Shown: positions 10,630 to 21,625 of the stretch, piece by piece
Layout of the letters: every line of letters starts with the position of its first letter
Numbering within the stretch: the first letter of the stretch is position 1
Assembly (NCBI GenBank): GCA_933228895.1
Contig: OW121856.1
Location: 14,773,805-14,837,804 of the forward strand
Source of the DNA: Platycnemis pennipes
Taxonomy: Eukaryota; Arthropoda; Insecta; Odonata; Platycnemididae
Reading direction: 5' to 3'
DNA length: 64,000 bases
Program-made: the position numbers and the translations under genes
Notes under the pieces: model-generated
Told to the model about the DNA's origin: nothing
The model's database searches: none
What the model saw: only the letters and a program-made list of their open reading frames with translations

Positions 10630-11460
10630 GGACTATGTACTGGGCAAAACATATTATTGAGCAGTCCATCCAATTTGCCTGTGTTGCGCATGTATTTCAA
10701 TGACCATTGACACCGCTGTTGACTGTGCAAGTCCTCACATTTGACGCCATATGCACCGATGGTCGAATTTCAACACATAAGTCATGATATGAAATTAATG
10801 CAAAGCATTGCTCTAGTGGTAATTACTAATGATTTAATAAACTGAATTGATTGAATAATCTTTTCCATATGTGTCTCGATGACTCAATCACAAAGAGTCC
10901 TAATGTGACCATAAAAATATCTGAAAATAGGAACCGATGGGATCTTCCGGTGAACCGGTCCGCCAAGACACGCTCTTTCTCCATTTCCGACTCGCTCTCG
11001 TGGATCAATCCAAAACCGTGAGCTTTTGCATTTCGATAACAGATGGCTTTGGCATTCCCATTCCGTGCTGTTTTTGCCGTCTCCCGAGGGGGTTAATGGC
11101 GTGCGCGATGTCAGAATTTAAAGTGAATGTACTCGTCAAATAAAGCGCAGATGAAGTGCGTGAAGAAAGCCGTTACTGAAATGGAGGCGCTGCGGTCGAC
11201 TATTTATCAGTGCTTAAGGGGACAATACTTTTTGCCATGTTTTACCTATAATCAGGGGACATTTGTTTTCTCCAACATTCCTGGTACGTCAATGGACTTT
11301 AATTCGCTAAAGTACTCGCTTCTTACCTAAGAAACAGGGTTGGAAACCCTACAAACAGAAAAAATTAAGGATACATTTTTCACATATTTTATTGCATCAC
11401 TAAACCCTACCTCTTGAACAAGAGTACCCTTGTACAAAAAAAACAAAAAACAACTGGTTA
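10630..11460. other. No gene recognised
   Basis: Two overlapping ORFs of 68 and 67 codons (10937-11143, 11127-11330) share no recognisable family motif. The segment 10930-11110 is somewhat GC-richer than its surroundings. Confidence 0.35.
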
Positions 11461-11469
11461 TTTGGTTGG

Positions 11470-11800
11470 TTATTTAGGGGAGGCGACCGACAGCTGAGGT
11501 CATTTGCTCCATATAGGATAGGTGGGGATGATTGGGTAATGGTAGGAGTTTTCAGGGAACGGAGGAGGGTATAGAGAAACCCGGCGTCGGCATTAGCCTA
11601 CTGTTAACGAAAGGCGCCAAAGGGACCACGGCTTAACGTCCCATCCGACGGGCGGAGTACTGAACTTGAAATGCCTTCCACTAGGCACTCAAGTGTGGAC
11701 CGGTTTTCCACTGAAAAATCGACCACTGCCGGGAATCGAACCCGGGCCCTCGGGATGGGAGGCCAGTACTCTAGCCACCACACAAACCCGATGATCTTGT
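11470..11800 (-). mobile_element. tRNA-derived SINE, reverse, near full length
   Basis: On the minus strand the head near 11790-11730 has box A-like TGGTGGCTAGAGTACTGG and box B-like GGGTTCGATTCCCGG. A long body follows and ends in AATGACCTCAGCTGTCGG and CCCCTAAATAA. A decayed copy lies at 18185-18480. Head plus conserved unrelated body and a family tail is the structure of a SINE rather than a tRNA gene. Confidence 0.8.
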
Positions 11801-11809
11801 GTAAGTAGG

Positions 11810-12340
11810 GTTCAATGATTCAATATGTGAAATATACATTGTTTAATTTTTTTCCGCCAGTATGTTACTTTTTCACAGTAAGTATCGTCAGACTCTATTC
11901 AATTTATTAGAAACCCTAAATGTATTTCGTTAAAATGTACGTGTAATTCATTCTTAATTGAATGAACTCTCGGCCAACTTTTTACGATCAGTAAAGAGCA
12001 ATCTTAATGCAGTATCCCGTTCGTTGGATGATATGTGAAACTACGAAACCCAGAGAACATTACGATAAGAATAGGCTGATGCTGTCACCCAGGTTTCTTT
12101 CCGCCCTTCCTTTTTCTGGCTTATTTTTCTACCTCTCCTCCCTGTCTTGGATGCCATAAAATTTAATTCAGTTACGTTACGCACAAAACATTACCTTTTA
12201 ATTTATAAATGCGTTCAATCAATATAAAAACGGAGGACCTGAATCTTATTGACTCCTCTCACTTACCTTAAAAGATATGAATCGCCTAAGCGATATATTT
12301 TGAAATTAAACTACTCAATTCATGCCTAATTACTACTTCT
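11810..12340. other. No gene recognised
   Basis: AT-rich sequence with no repeat or gene identified. Confidence 0.35.
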
Positions 12341-12344
12341 TATT

Positions 12345-12612
12345 CATCATCAGTCAGCAATCCTCAGATTGGTTTGAGGTAGCTCTCCAATCAATTCTCT
12401 TATCAGGTATTCTCTTCATATTTTCATTCCTCTCTTCTTTTCTATTCTATATTTCCTTCTATTCCTCTCTTTTATATACTTCATCCCTTGTTCTATGTAT
12501 CTAATACTTCCTCTGCTATTTCTACCCGTTCACTTTTCCTCAAACAATTGTCTTCATCAACCATCATGTCTCATGAAGTGGCCGATTAAATTGTCCCGTC
12601 TACTTCTTAATG
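12345..12612 (-). mobile_element. RTE-like LINE 3' fragment, reverse
   Basis: The minus strand shows the family tail (ATTTAATCGGCCACTTCATG then TGATGGTTGATGAAGAC) with a pyrimidine-rich expansion of the plus strand at about 12420-12490. It ends with the family noncoding sequence and GATGATGAATAA. It follows directly, in the same orientation, the longer copy at 12618-13195. Confidence 0.75.
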
Positions 12613-12617
12613 TATTA

Positions 12618-13195
12618 AGGTATATCATCATCATGGGTCAACAATCCTACGATTGGTTTGAAGCAGCTTTTCACTCGCTTCTTCTATCGACCAGCCTTTT
12701 CATTGTGACGTAATTCTTCTCTTTTACATCCGTCACAACCTGTTCCATGTGTCTCATACGAGACCTGCCTTTTCCAATCTTCCCGTTCACTTTTCCCTCG
12801 ACGATAGTCTTCATCAGGCCATCGTGTCTCAAGATATGGCCGATTAAGTTGTCCCTTCTTCTTTTAAGAGTTGTCAGCAGACTTCTCTTTTCTCCTACCC
12901 TTCTCAGGGCTTCTTCGTTACTTACTCGGTCGATCCATTTAATCCTCAGCATTCTTCTGTAGCACCACATACACCCTTTTCTTGTCCGTTGCTCTCATCG
13001 TTCATGCCTCATTGCCGTAAAGAAACCTTGCCAGATTGATGTTCTGATGAATTGCTCCCTTACTTGTAAGTTTGTATTTCCAGCTGTAAGTAGATTCTTC
13101 TTTTAGTAGAATGCCCTCTTCGCCTGGGCTATTCCACTGACTATTACTTCTTACTGTCTTTGCAAATTACTTTCATTACGAACTATCCCCAAATG
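12618..13195 (-). mobile_element. RTE-like LINE 3' fragment, reverse, longer
   Basis: The minus-strand translation includes MWCYRRMLRIKWIDRVSNEE, then LRRVGEKRSLLTTLKRRRD, LIGHILRHDGLMKT and a KGRSRMRHMEQVV segment. Upstream, in a broken frame, a SRIA-like to AGNTSV-like stretch reaches about 13195. The 3' end at 12618 carries ATGATGATATA. It is the same lineage as 40914-41713. The open 99-codon stretch shows moderate age. Confidence 0.85.
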
Positions 13196-13394
13196 ACAGA
13201 AAGAACATGCATTTTCAGGGAAAAAAGGTGATCAGTCAGTCAGGTCAGCCGGAACTGACCAACGTTAATCGCAGTCACGTGTATATCAAAAATAAAACTG
13301 ACATTACTTGGCATTTTTATAATTAGATACCTTTATTTTCACAATAATTTGCTGGATGGTGGTCCCATATGGTAAATAGGAAATAATAGTAGAT

Positions 13395-13482
13395 TTTTTA
13401 CGGATGAAAATCATTTACTTTGACTTGGACTGGAACCCGGAACCTTATGCGGTCAGATAATCTACCAATGCGTACTTATTCC
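13395..13482 (-). mobile_element. tRNA-like SINE head, reverse (possible)
   Basis: The minus strand reads GCATTGGTAGATTATCTGAC (box A-like) and then GGGTTCCAGTCC (box B-like) with tRNA-like spacing. It is followed by AAGTCAAAGTAAATGATTTT. It does not fold as a clean tRNA. A tRNA pseudogene is the alternative. Confidence 0.4.
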
Positions 13483-13593
13483 CTGTGGATTTCTTCTATC
13501 TGATAAGGATATCCTGCTTTCCCTTTTCTAGAAATGATTACACTTCTATATACATTTATTTTTCAGCGTGTTTTGCATAGTTTCACGTATATA

Positions 13594-13633
13594 ATCAGAA
13601 ACCAAAAATCCACCAAGATTTTTGGTTTCTGAT
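13594..13633. repeat. Perfect 17-base hairpin
   Basis: ATCAGAAACCAAAAATC is followed after six bases by its exact complement GATTTTTGGTTTCTGAT. The stem is too short for a standard pre-miRNA. Its perfection suggests a recent local inverted duplication or the ends of a tiny foldback. Confidence 0.85.
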
Positions 13634-13639
13634 CTTTCC

Positions 13640-14585
13640 AAGACTACTTAACATTTTCCCTTTTATCTTTGCTTCCTCGTGTTCTATCTTCAATACCCTC
13701 GGTGTAAAAATCCAACTATCGCATTTTGATTGGCTTGTCGTGAATTAATCAACATACGTATTGTATTTATTAATTTACGATATTATTGTATCAACAAAAC
13801 TAATTAATGTTTGTATTATGAATAGTTACATATATAACAGTGGCCTTAAAATCATATGTAACTGTGTCAGCAATAGCCCTGTGATTTTGTGGCCATCATG
13901 TAGATTATGTGTATTACAGCAAAGTGTTCTCCACAAAAATCATTTCAGCAAATCAAAAATATGTATAAAAATTGCTAAATTATTGTTGAGTGTCTGAAAA
14001 CTTAATGGTACTGAATTTAAACATAAATGCACTTCTAAAATAGTCATACCGTCGTAACTGCTTTTCTAATTTTAATATACAATATGTGCTGGTAGTAATG
14101 GATAAAACAGACTTAGCACGCCACCGCTAATAAAACTAAATTCATTGAATAATGAAATAGTTAATGGAGAGGACTAAAGCATTCTCCTACGTATTGAAGA
14201 ACAGGAATATTGAAGAACTTTATAATAATTATGATTTTTTAGTAAAGCTATTGGTTGGATTTTAGTAAAGCTATTGGTTGGATTAATTATTTCATATTAC
14301 TTTCCTAATAATTCTACATGGAGGTTCATATGCGTCGAAAAAACATTAAAATATTTATTTTCATAGCCAGCATGTTTAAATACCTAAACTGCACAATATA
14401 ATGCAACATGTGCCTGCGGAAATAGCTTTTTAGGATTTTATAACCAATTGCTTCGTCATACTATATTTCCTCGAGCTAGACCGCTGCTTTTTTAATTAAT
14501 TTAGTATTTTTTAGCACAAAATGATGAGGCGATGTCCTAACTGTCTGCCAACCAAGGGTGGATATCCTTTAACTTTCCTGCGTGG
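13640..14585. other. No gene recognised; 23-base duplication at 14237
   Basis: AT-rich DNA. TTTTAGTAAAGCTATTGGTT(GGA) is present twice without mismatch at 14237-14259 and 14260-14282. Nothing else is assigned. Confidence 0.4.
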
Positions 14586-14589
14586 GGCT

Positions 14590-14870
14590 AATAAATCACA
14601 AATAACGGTGAGCGAATATTTCAAGCGCGGAGCCGCGCGTTGTTTCCTGCTGGCTTTTTCATGTACGCGGTAGCAGTTAAGACTTCCTCGCGAACACGCC
14701 GAACGACCACTTAGCGGTTACAAATAGAGTGTCCCCTGGGGAGCAGTTGCGACTTTCCACGCGGAAAACAGCACACTCTCCTATTCCGCATTCCAATAGC
14801 GCGACGGCTATAAAGACGGAGAAAACGGAGAGTCAATTTCTCTCGAGATATTGTAAGGGATGATCCTCTA
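14590..14870 (+). promoter_or_regulatory. GC-rich block with TATA-like site (speculative promoter)
   Basis: This block is clearly richer in GC and CpG than its surroundings. GCGCGGAGCCGCGCG near 14625 is a near-perfect palindrome. A TATAAAG lies at 14809-14815, with a pyrimidine-rich TCAATTTCTC about 25 bases downstream where an initiator would be expected. No coding exon is identifiable downstream, so this is only a candidate. Confidence 0.15.
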
Positions 14871-15336
14871 CATCCTCCCCATTTCAATAGCTCAACTCTG
14901 CCCTAGGATTTTGTAATTCTTTATTTTATTTATTTACGTCACCTCCTTTCTATTGTTGTGTTTAACAATAAATCTGAATCACAAGACACATAAACAATAC
15001 CCTCCTAATATTATACAACACAATCACTTTCTTCCTTCTTCGGGCTCTCACTCTAAACAGACAGGCCATATATCACTGCACATATATTCCAGAGCCACTT
15101 CACTGCTCACTTTGCACACAAATACCATCAAATACCCTCTTAAAATTAAGTACATACAGTATTAGTGAGGAGTGGACCGCTTATTTCCTCGAGTACACTC
15201 TGGGGAGTTCCCGGCTGTATCCTTCAACTTGCGATCGCTGCCTCCGTCTGCAACCCCGAATTCTCCGTCTAGGCGGTTGACGATCAGCACCGCGTCTCTA
15301 TCCGGCTGAAATTCCGCAATCCCGCCAAATAATTCC

Positions 15337-15482
15337 CCGACGTGGATTCAGCTCCCCACGGGCAGATTCGTAGACCTCGATGGCCTTATAATATCCTTCA
15401 GACAAACACCCGACGTGGATTCAACTCATACCGGGAGGATTGTTGGCCTAGACGACCTCGAGTCGCTCTCCTCTCCCCCTTA
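15337..15482 (+). repeat. Two-copy 73-base tandem duplication
   Basis: CCGACGTGGATTCAGCTCC at 15337 recurs as CCGACGTGGATTCAACTCA at 15410, followed by alignable GATT...CCT segments. It sits in GC-rich DNA. A 116-codon ORF crosses it, but its composition gives no family match and I do not call it a gene. Confidence 0.6.
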
Positions 15483-15979
15483 TATAGCGAACTCTCCCAT
15501 CGTTTACGTTCGGCGAACAATATTGCGTTTCTTGCCGCGACAACTAACAATAAAATTAGTTACATTTCCTTTGTTAAGTACGGCAACTCGCGAATGCCCC
15601 GGATCACCGAGCTCATTACCATAATCAACCATTGTAGAGCCAGACGCCATATTTTCCTATGCCTCTGTATAAAACCTTTGGATAAAATTTAAGATGGCGG
15701 CCCCTTGAATCCCATGCATAAGATCCCAATTGGCAAGACATGGCTTGTAAATAACATGTTACAATTTCCTACAAATCACTGGAATATCTTTAAGAATCCG
15801 AAGCTTCCATCAACTTACCAAATTTACTCTAGATCTATAAATATAACCATAGGCCGCAGAGTAATACTTGGAATGATAATTCCTAAATATATATATTGGT
15901 GCTCAAAGAAAAATATCCATAATCATTTAAAAATTCGCGGAAAGTATTTCAGGCGATTTTGCAAGTTTCTTTGCAAGAT

Positions 15980-16730
15980 GAGGTAAACCTTTTTCCTGGG
16001 GTAAAGTCATAAGTGAAATAATGGGTCAAGCTAATCATAAACTGGAATTCATCAAAAGAGTACTGGGTAAATATGACGATCATGTACGAGAAATCAGCTA
16101 CTTTTCCCTTGTTAGACCTCATTTGGAATATGCTGTCAGTGTATGGGATCCCTACGAAATTGGTTTAAATAATGAACTTGAACGTGTGCAGCGAAGATCG
16201 GCGAGCTTTGTGAAGGGACGGTACGATAACCCTATTAGCGTAACTAGTCTATTAAATGAATTAAATTGGGAATCATTGTCAGATCGCAGGTTAAACTTAG
16301 ACTTAATCTCTTAAACAAATTCCAAGATCATATTTTCAGTGATGACGTTAAAAATATTTTGCGAACCCCAACTTACAATGGTAGACCAGACCATAATCAC
16401 AAAATTAGAGAAATAGATCTCCGAACTGACAGATTCAAAATGTCCTTTTTTCTCATACAATTAGAGATATGAATATCGCTAAATATATGCAATTCGAGTG
16501 TAGCAATGGATAGCATTGGAAGCTTCATGTTGGTATAAGGACTTAACGCTAACCCAACTAGCAGCATGTTTGCTTTGCTATTTTTATCTTTTTTTAAATA
16601 ATAAAGTTAGCACAGTATATAAATACTAATCCTTTTTTATGCATGATATGCTGTGCATGTTTGTTGAGGATTAACCCCCTGCCACACACCTTTATGGTGG
16701 CTTGCAGGATATTAAGTAGAACTAGATGAT
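15980..16730 (+). mobile_element. CR1-like LINE subfamily A, 5'-truncated
   Basis: The translation starts within SWGKVISEI (near 15995) and runs as GQANHKLEFIKR, SYFSLVRPHLEYAVSVWDP, ELERVQRRSASFVKGRYDN, LLNELNWESLSDRR, then after a one-base frameshift RLNLLNKFQDHIFSDDVKN, the HNHKIREID segment and RTDRFKMSFF. This is the conserved C-terminal region of CR1/Jockey-type polyproteins, after the RT palm. A 3' UTR with CAACTAGCAGCATG and the terminal hairpin CCCTGCCACACACC/GGTGGCTTGCAGG follow, and the hexamer tail is degraded. It is one of the longest subfamily A copies here. Confidence 0.9.
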
Positions 16731-16739
16731 CAAACAGAA

Positions 16740-18180
16740 AAGTAAAAATCTGAAAATAATTGGCATTAGTTGAATGCATTTCCTCGATATTTTTCAGTTG
16801 GATTCCACTACCTCGTAAATTTCGACGATATAAATTCATCACTCGTGCAGCTTCATGGTTGAAATCTAGGTCATTCAATCAAGCTAAATTATTTGTGAAA
16901 TACACAAAGTAGGTACTTCTATTTATTAAGAAGAACCGTTTTCACAAAGGTACGTCGGAAACCACCCACTTATGATGGCGTAATCTACCACGATTACATC
17001 CACGGAAACTTATAACTAATCCATCCCTCATTTAACGCTGAAAATATATTTCAACCTCATCTATCCTATCGTTTACCAATTTCATCTACGTTATCCTATC
17101 TACGAAAGTATGCCGGGATTTTGGATACAGTTTATAATCTTCAGAATTGGCTTTCGTCAAATTTGTCTCCTGGTATGTCTACGAATCTGATTTGGGGTAT
17201 TGATAAAATTTTAATGCGATAGTTTACTGCAGACTCTTCAAGAGGTAGGAGTGATGGAAAATTGTGAAAGAGGATAGGTTTCTCAAGACGTAAGGTCTTA
17301 ACTCTTGAGAAACCACATCAATCAACAACAATGGAAAGGCAACAAACGGCTGAGGTCGCAATAGGGTAGTTTCCTATTGTTTTTCAATTGTCTTGATTGT
17401 ATTTTTATAGCCTCTGGAGCATGTTAATTTAATCCGTTTGATTTTAAAATGACGTTAAGTATGTTTCCTCAATAATTAAAAAGTGAAAAATTTCAACGGG
17501 GCAAAAACGTGACGGTAGACCATTGCATGCCGGTAAATCATACCTGTGACGTCAAACTCTTTTTCTACCTGCCACTAGGTGATGCTGCGGACGTTTCCAA
17601 GCAGACGGCTGCACTCCGTTAAAGCTTATGAACTAGTTTCTGAGGTATATTTATTCTGATCATTTATTATAGTTAACATTTATCAATTTATTTTATATTA
17701 TTTATGCAGTTTATTTAGTTAAAAACAGTTATAATTAATTGTATTAAGCTCACTTTGAAGTTGGCCTATAATCGAGCGAACTTCACGCCATGTTTCGCAG
17801 TAACAGAGGACTCCACCAGCAGGATGCCCTGTGGAACCTATAAAAACGACTATTAACACCATGTTTAACGGAGGAGACTTTTCCATCTTTGATAGTTTTC
17901 ATATGCTATTATTAATACATATATTCACTAGAGCTGAAGGGCTCTGAAATACAATAGTAAGTTCAGGAGACGAATATTTCCTATGCTACGCAACATAAAC
18001 GTCCTACCTATCACGTCAACAACAAGGCAGCGCATTCCGCCATGTTTCTGAGCTTTTTCAAATTAACTTAAAATTCAAATTTAATTCTTTTAAACTGGTA
18101 TTTCTCAGTCTAAACTTTTTGCGTGAAATAAATACGTTAATGGTAGGTCACGAACCGCCATTAATGAATTCGGTTTTATT
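16740..18180. other. No gene recognised; hairpin at 17277
   Basis: GGTTTCTCAAGA (17277-17288) pairs perfectly with TCTTGAGAAACC (17303-17314). The 20-mer AGGATAGGTTTCTCAAGA reappears at 19417 next to a family P element. Other ORFs are short chance frames. Confidence 0.4.
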
Positions 18181-18184
18181 TGAT

Positions 18185-18480
18185 GAAGGATACTACCCTC
18201 TTGCCTTATTATAGGATAGATGGGTAATTGGGTTAAGATATTCATATTTTCTGGGAGTAGAAGAAGGGTGGAGAGAAATCCGACTTCGATATTAGTTTTC
18301 CCCTTAAAGACAGGTGCCTAGGGGTCCACGATTTAGTATCCCATGCGACGGACTGAGTACTGAACTTAAAGTAGCCTCCAAAAAGCACTCAAATGGGAGC
18401 CGAAATGCCAATGAAAAATCTCTGTTACAGCCGGGATCGGAATACGGGCCTTTACCGTAGGAAGCCATTAAATATACATG
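18185..18480 (-). mobile_element. tRNA-derived SINE, reverse, decayed
   Basis: It aligns throughout with 11480-11790: the AGGATAGATGGGTAATTGGG stretch, GGGTGGAGAGAAATCCGACT, CATGCGACGGACTGAGTACT and CCGGGATCGGAATACGGGCC. The box B region has several substitutions. The 131-codon minus-strand ORF across it is a by-product of this SINE and is not a gene. Confidence 0.75.
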
Positions 18481-18492
18481 TACAACACTTAA

Positions 18493-19410
18493 GGAGGTTC
18501 CACCGTGACTCCGCGATTCGATATCCCGTAAAAGAGCAATGTACTGAATAAATACTGATTCAGAAAAACACCTATATGGAAATTCATCTGTAGTGTGATA
18601 ACGCATAAAAAATAATTGTATGAGTATGCTATTATATAGTGCGTTGTAGTTGAAATCTATTTTTACAAGTTCTTTTTCCTCATTTTGACTTCGGAACATG
18701 ACTGACGTGTTGTTGCCACGTTTAATTTACAAAGTGAGAATTGCTCAATCCCGCTAATACATATTCTAAATTAGGTTAAATATTTTCGTACTTAGTTTTA
18801 TACTATTCCCTTGTAAACACAACATTGTTTTGAATTTTTTAAATATTCGTATTTTTAAACACTGTTTGGCAACAATGACACTGCTACCATTTGGAAGCAT
18901 TGGTTTTAATTACAGCATATCAATATCCAATGAAATATTTAAATTTCATAATAAATATAAGAAGGACCTTGGTAAGGCATATTCCTAAATTAAGTCCGTA
19001 AATAAGCTTGTAAGCACGTTCCGTCATAAGTACCGTTGCCAATGATAACAACATACTGTAGCGACACTTTCATGTAACTAAGGCTTTTCTTTTTTTCGAG
19101 CAAACATTTATTAATACCAATTAAAGAAGTGTGGTAAGGCCAGCACTTTTTTACAATGCTAAAAATATTACGTAAAATTAAGCATCTTATATTAGTTTTT
19201 CGTCAAAACGGCATTTCTCTTTACATTATTAATCTGCAAATTTTACTGTATAGCCACGTATAAAATATCTGATTTTCAACGTATTTTTTCTTCAAATGTA
19301 TTATGGAAAGGCCAAATTATTATACTGCCAATCGATAGAAGGGCCAAAAAATTATGTGTCCTGAAATTTTCACAAAAATGACATCTACTTCATAATTCGG
19401 TGGAGCCTCC
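18493..19410 (+). mobile_element. Family P element, complete, TTAA-flanked
   Basis: The element is 918 bases between TTAA at 18489-18492 and TTAA at 19411-19414. Its ends are inverted repeats: GGAGGTTCCACCG on the left and the complement CGGTGGAGCCTCC on the right, so with the flank CTTAAGGAGGYTCCACCG reads inward from both sides. It has no coding capacity. TTAA target duplication is characteristic of the piggyBac superfamily. A copy at 34098-35024 is also complete and TTAA-flanked, which supports the limits. Confidence 0.85.
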
Positions 19411-19415
19411 TTAAG

Positions 19416-20380
19416 AGGATAGGTTTCTCAAGAGGGGAGAGATAGTAGTTAAGACTGCGCAAGAGAGCGAAATACCAACAAAAGGGAGAATTCGAAAGTG
19501 TGGAAAGAGGGAATTGGTCAATGGAAACCAATCCCGACGAGCGAAGGAAATAGATGTTGAATGAACGGGAAGCCATACATTTGGAAAGCGTAGACCAACG
19601 CGGACAAACGTTTGTCATTTAACTTTGAGCGAAATGGAGGTATCACCCTCAAAAAATCGTTTTTTGTCGGCGTGGAACCCTTGAGTGATATATCCCTTCG
19701 CGAACCTGTTACGTTGGCCGCTTTCTTTTTTTTTGAACCGCTTTTTACGAGTCGAAGGAGGGGAATAATTTAATTTCCGGCAAGAAAAGCCCTTTTTGTA
19801 TAAAAATAAGCCCCGAGAGCCTTTTTTCCTGTCGGAGGAGGCAAATCACATCAAAAACTTTTCTCAAGCCGTCCAAAGGAGAGGGTTTGGGGAGAAAGAA
19901 ATCCGGGAGGGGTGTGGGGGCACAAGGGGGTAGGTTGGGGTGGGGGGGGGGGGAGAAGGAGGTGAGGGAATCGTCTGCTTTGAACAGGAAATCGACCCGT
20001 CGTCACCTCAACCACCCTCCCGTCCATCTGACCGTCCGTCCCCGCTGAAAAGACTCAACTTGTTGCTCGGGAGCACATCTCGCCTCAAAGCGACCTCACT
20101 TCAACAGACGTCCGCCGGTGACGTTTTCCTCGAGATGTTAACCGATATTGCGTGGAAGTTTCCTGAATGGGAAACACAATGAAGCCCACGCCACCGGAAG
20201 TTCGAAGGATCCATTTCCGCCCTCGACTCGAGAGGGAGAAAGTCCTTGCGAGAGTCAGGTTCATTCAGGCGAGGAAACTGAACGATTCTTAAAAAAATAT
20301 TCTCCTTGCGTCCGTTCTCGATCATTTGTATGATTGCACTACTGAAAGAACGTCCGTGCCTTTTATTTACGAAACTGTTA
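19416..20380. other. GC-richer DNA with a G tract, no gene called
   Basis: Positions 19926-19953 hold G-runs of 5, 4 and 12, a quadruplex candidate. 19960-20340 is GC-rich and carries overlapping ORFs of 60-80 codons on both strands, none with a recognisable domain. It could be host regulatory DNA. Confidence 0.35.
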
Positions 20381-20381
20381 A

Positions 20382-21115
20382 AGGCCGTTTCACACGGTCA
20401 TTGATACTGAGCAGGCTGTTGCTAGAATGCTTGCGCAAGAAATATTGCGCCGTGTAAAGCGACGACTTGCGAGGAGAGACGCGAACGCTTGCGAGCAAAT
20501 TAGAACATTTTCTAAATCTGATTCATTCGTTCGCGCAAGTTTGAAGTTTATTCCTCTCACTAGATGGTGCAGAAATAGCTGCAACGAACTGCCTGTGAAA
20601 TTCTAGCAATTAAATACGTTGTTGTTGACGATTGAGTTGGGTGTTTCTGTTTACACTCAACTCCTTAGGCAGTGAATAAATTGCAATAATAATGTACTGG
20701 GCGATTAATCACGTGTAAGTTTAATTTCATGCTTAAAGGAAGAACTCGTTACCTTGGCCCACATCCGTTCGTTCGTGGTTTAAATTTTGGGCTAAGTATA
20801 CGGGACTAGAGTCTCCACTATTATGTTTAGACTATTATGGCTTAAAACATATTTCAAAGTGGTGGTAATTTATCGCATCTTTCACGACCAATTAATTGCT
20901 ACTTAACAGATCTTGACGTTATGCGATACATTGATGGTATGTTGCCGCTACTGAATGGTATATTGTCACTGACATAATGCACCGACGATTGCATCGTGTA
21001 AAGCTGTAAAAAGCTAGCGTCCTCGCAATTTTCTACGTCACGCTCTTTCGCAGACGACTGCTCAAACGGAATCAACATCAACTTGCGCAGTTTTAATGAC
21101 CGTGTAAAACGGCCT
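20382..21115 (+). mobile_element. Family H MITE-like element
   Basis: The 734-base element has ~33-base inverted ends: AGGCCGTTTCACACGGTCAT on the left, and on the right the complement of AGGCCGTTTTACACGGTCAT followed by a shared ACTGCGCA-like stretch. The adjoining bases are TAA (left) and TTA (right), compatible with a 3-base TWA target as in PIF/Harbinger but imperfect. A second copy lies at 42847-43528. It has no protein-coding capacity. Confidence 0.85.
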
Positions 21116-21388
21116 TTAGACCCAGATTAGTCACCGTAAACTGCATTAAATTTCTAATTTCTGATTCTAGGAGAGCAAAGTGCAATTTTTCATTCAGAAC
21201 AGTTATGGGGAAGAATCAACGAGGAGATTTCACGTTTTACCTTTGCTTAAGTGCAGCATAAAAAATTTTCATAAGTGTAAACTTCCCTACCATATTCAAA
21301 AAAATATATAGGATTTGTTTTAATTAGTTTGTTTTTCATTCACTAGATTGGCTGAATTTCCATTATATTATTTGTTCTCTGATTTTTC

Positions 21389-21625
21389 GGCGGGCAAGGT
21401 GGCCTAGTGAATAGAGCGCAGAGCCTCTGACCAGAGGACCCGGGTTCAAATCCCGGGCATCCCCTCCTAAACTACTCTCGATTCTATTTTCTGCGTGTCA
21501 GTAGGAAATATCAGGTGTCTCAGGGAAAGAAACTGGCCCAACTACCCTGGATGTGTGAATTTCACACGCCAATGCCTTGGTACGGCGTGAACTCTACCCT
21601 CACCTCTCAAAAACCAATCTTCGGA
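21389..21625 (+). mobile_element. tRNA-derived SINE
   Basis: The head (21389-21465) reads GGTGGCCTAGTGAATAGAGC (box A region), CCTCTGACCAGAGG (damaged anticodon arm with a 4-base loop) and CGGGTTCAAATCCCGGG (intact T arm with box B). The anticodon arm cannot form a normal 7-base loop, so this is not a functional tRNA gene. A body up to about 21625 follows and abuts CR1 subfamily B. The 3' limit is estimated. Confidence 0.6.

Noticed and set aside
15342..15692. 116-codon ORF over GC-rich DNA
   Set aside because: Covers a 73-base tandem duplication, overlaps a second frame of similar length, and contains no recognisable domain or splice-supported extension.
18304..18699. 131-codon minus-strand ORF
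   Set aside because: Mostly a decayed SINE (compare 11470-11800) running into a family P element.
21391..21460. Functional tRNA gene
   Set aside because: The T arm and box B are good, but the anticodon arm closes on a 4-base loop and the acceptor ends do not pair convincingly. A SINE head fits better.
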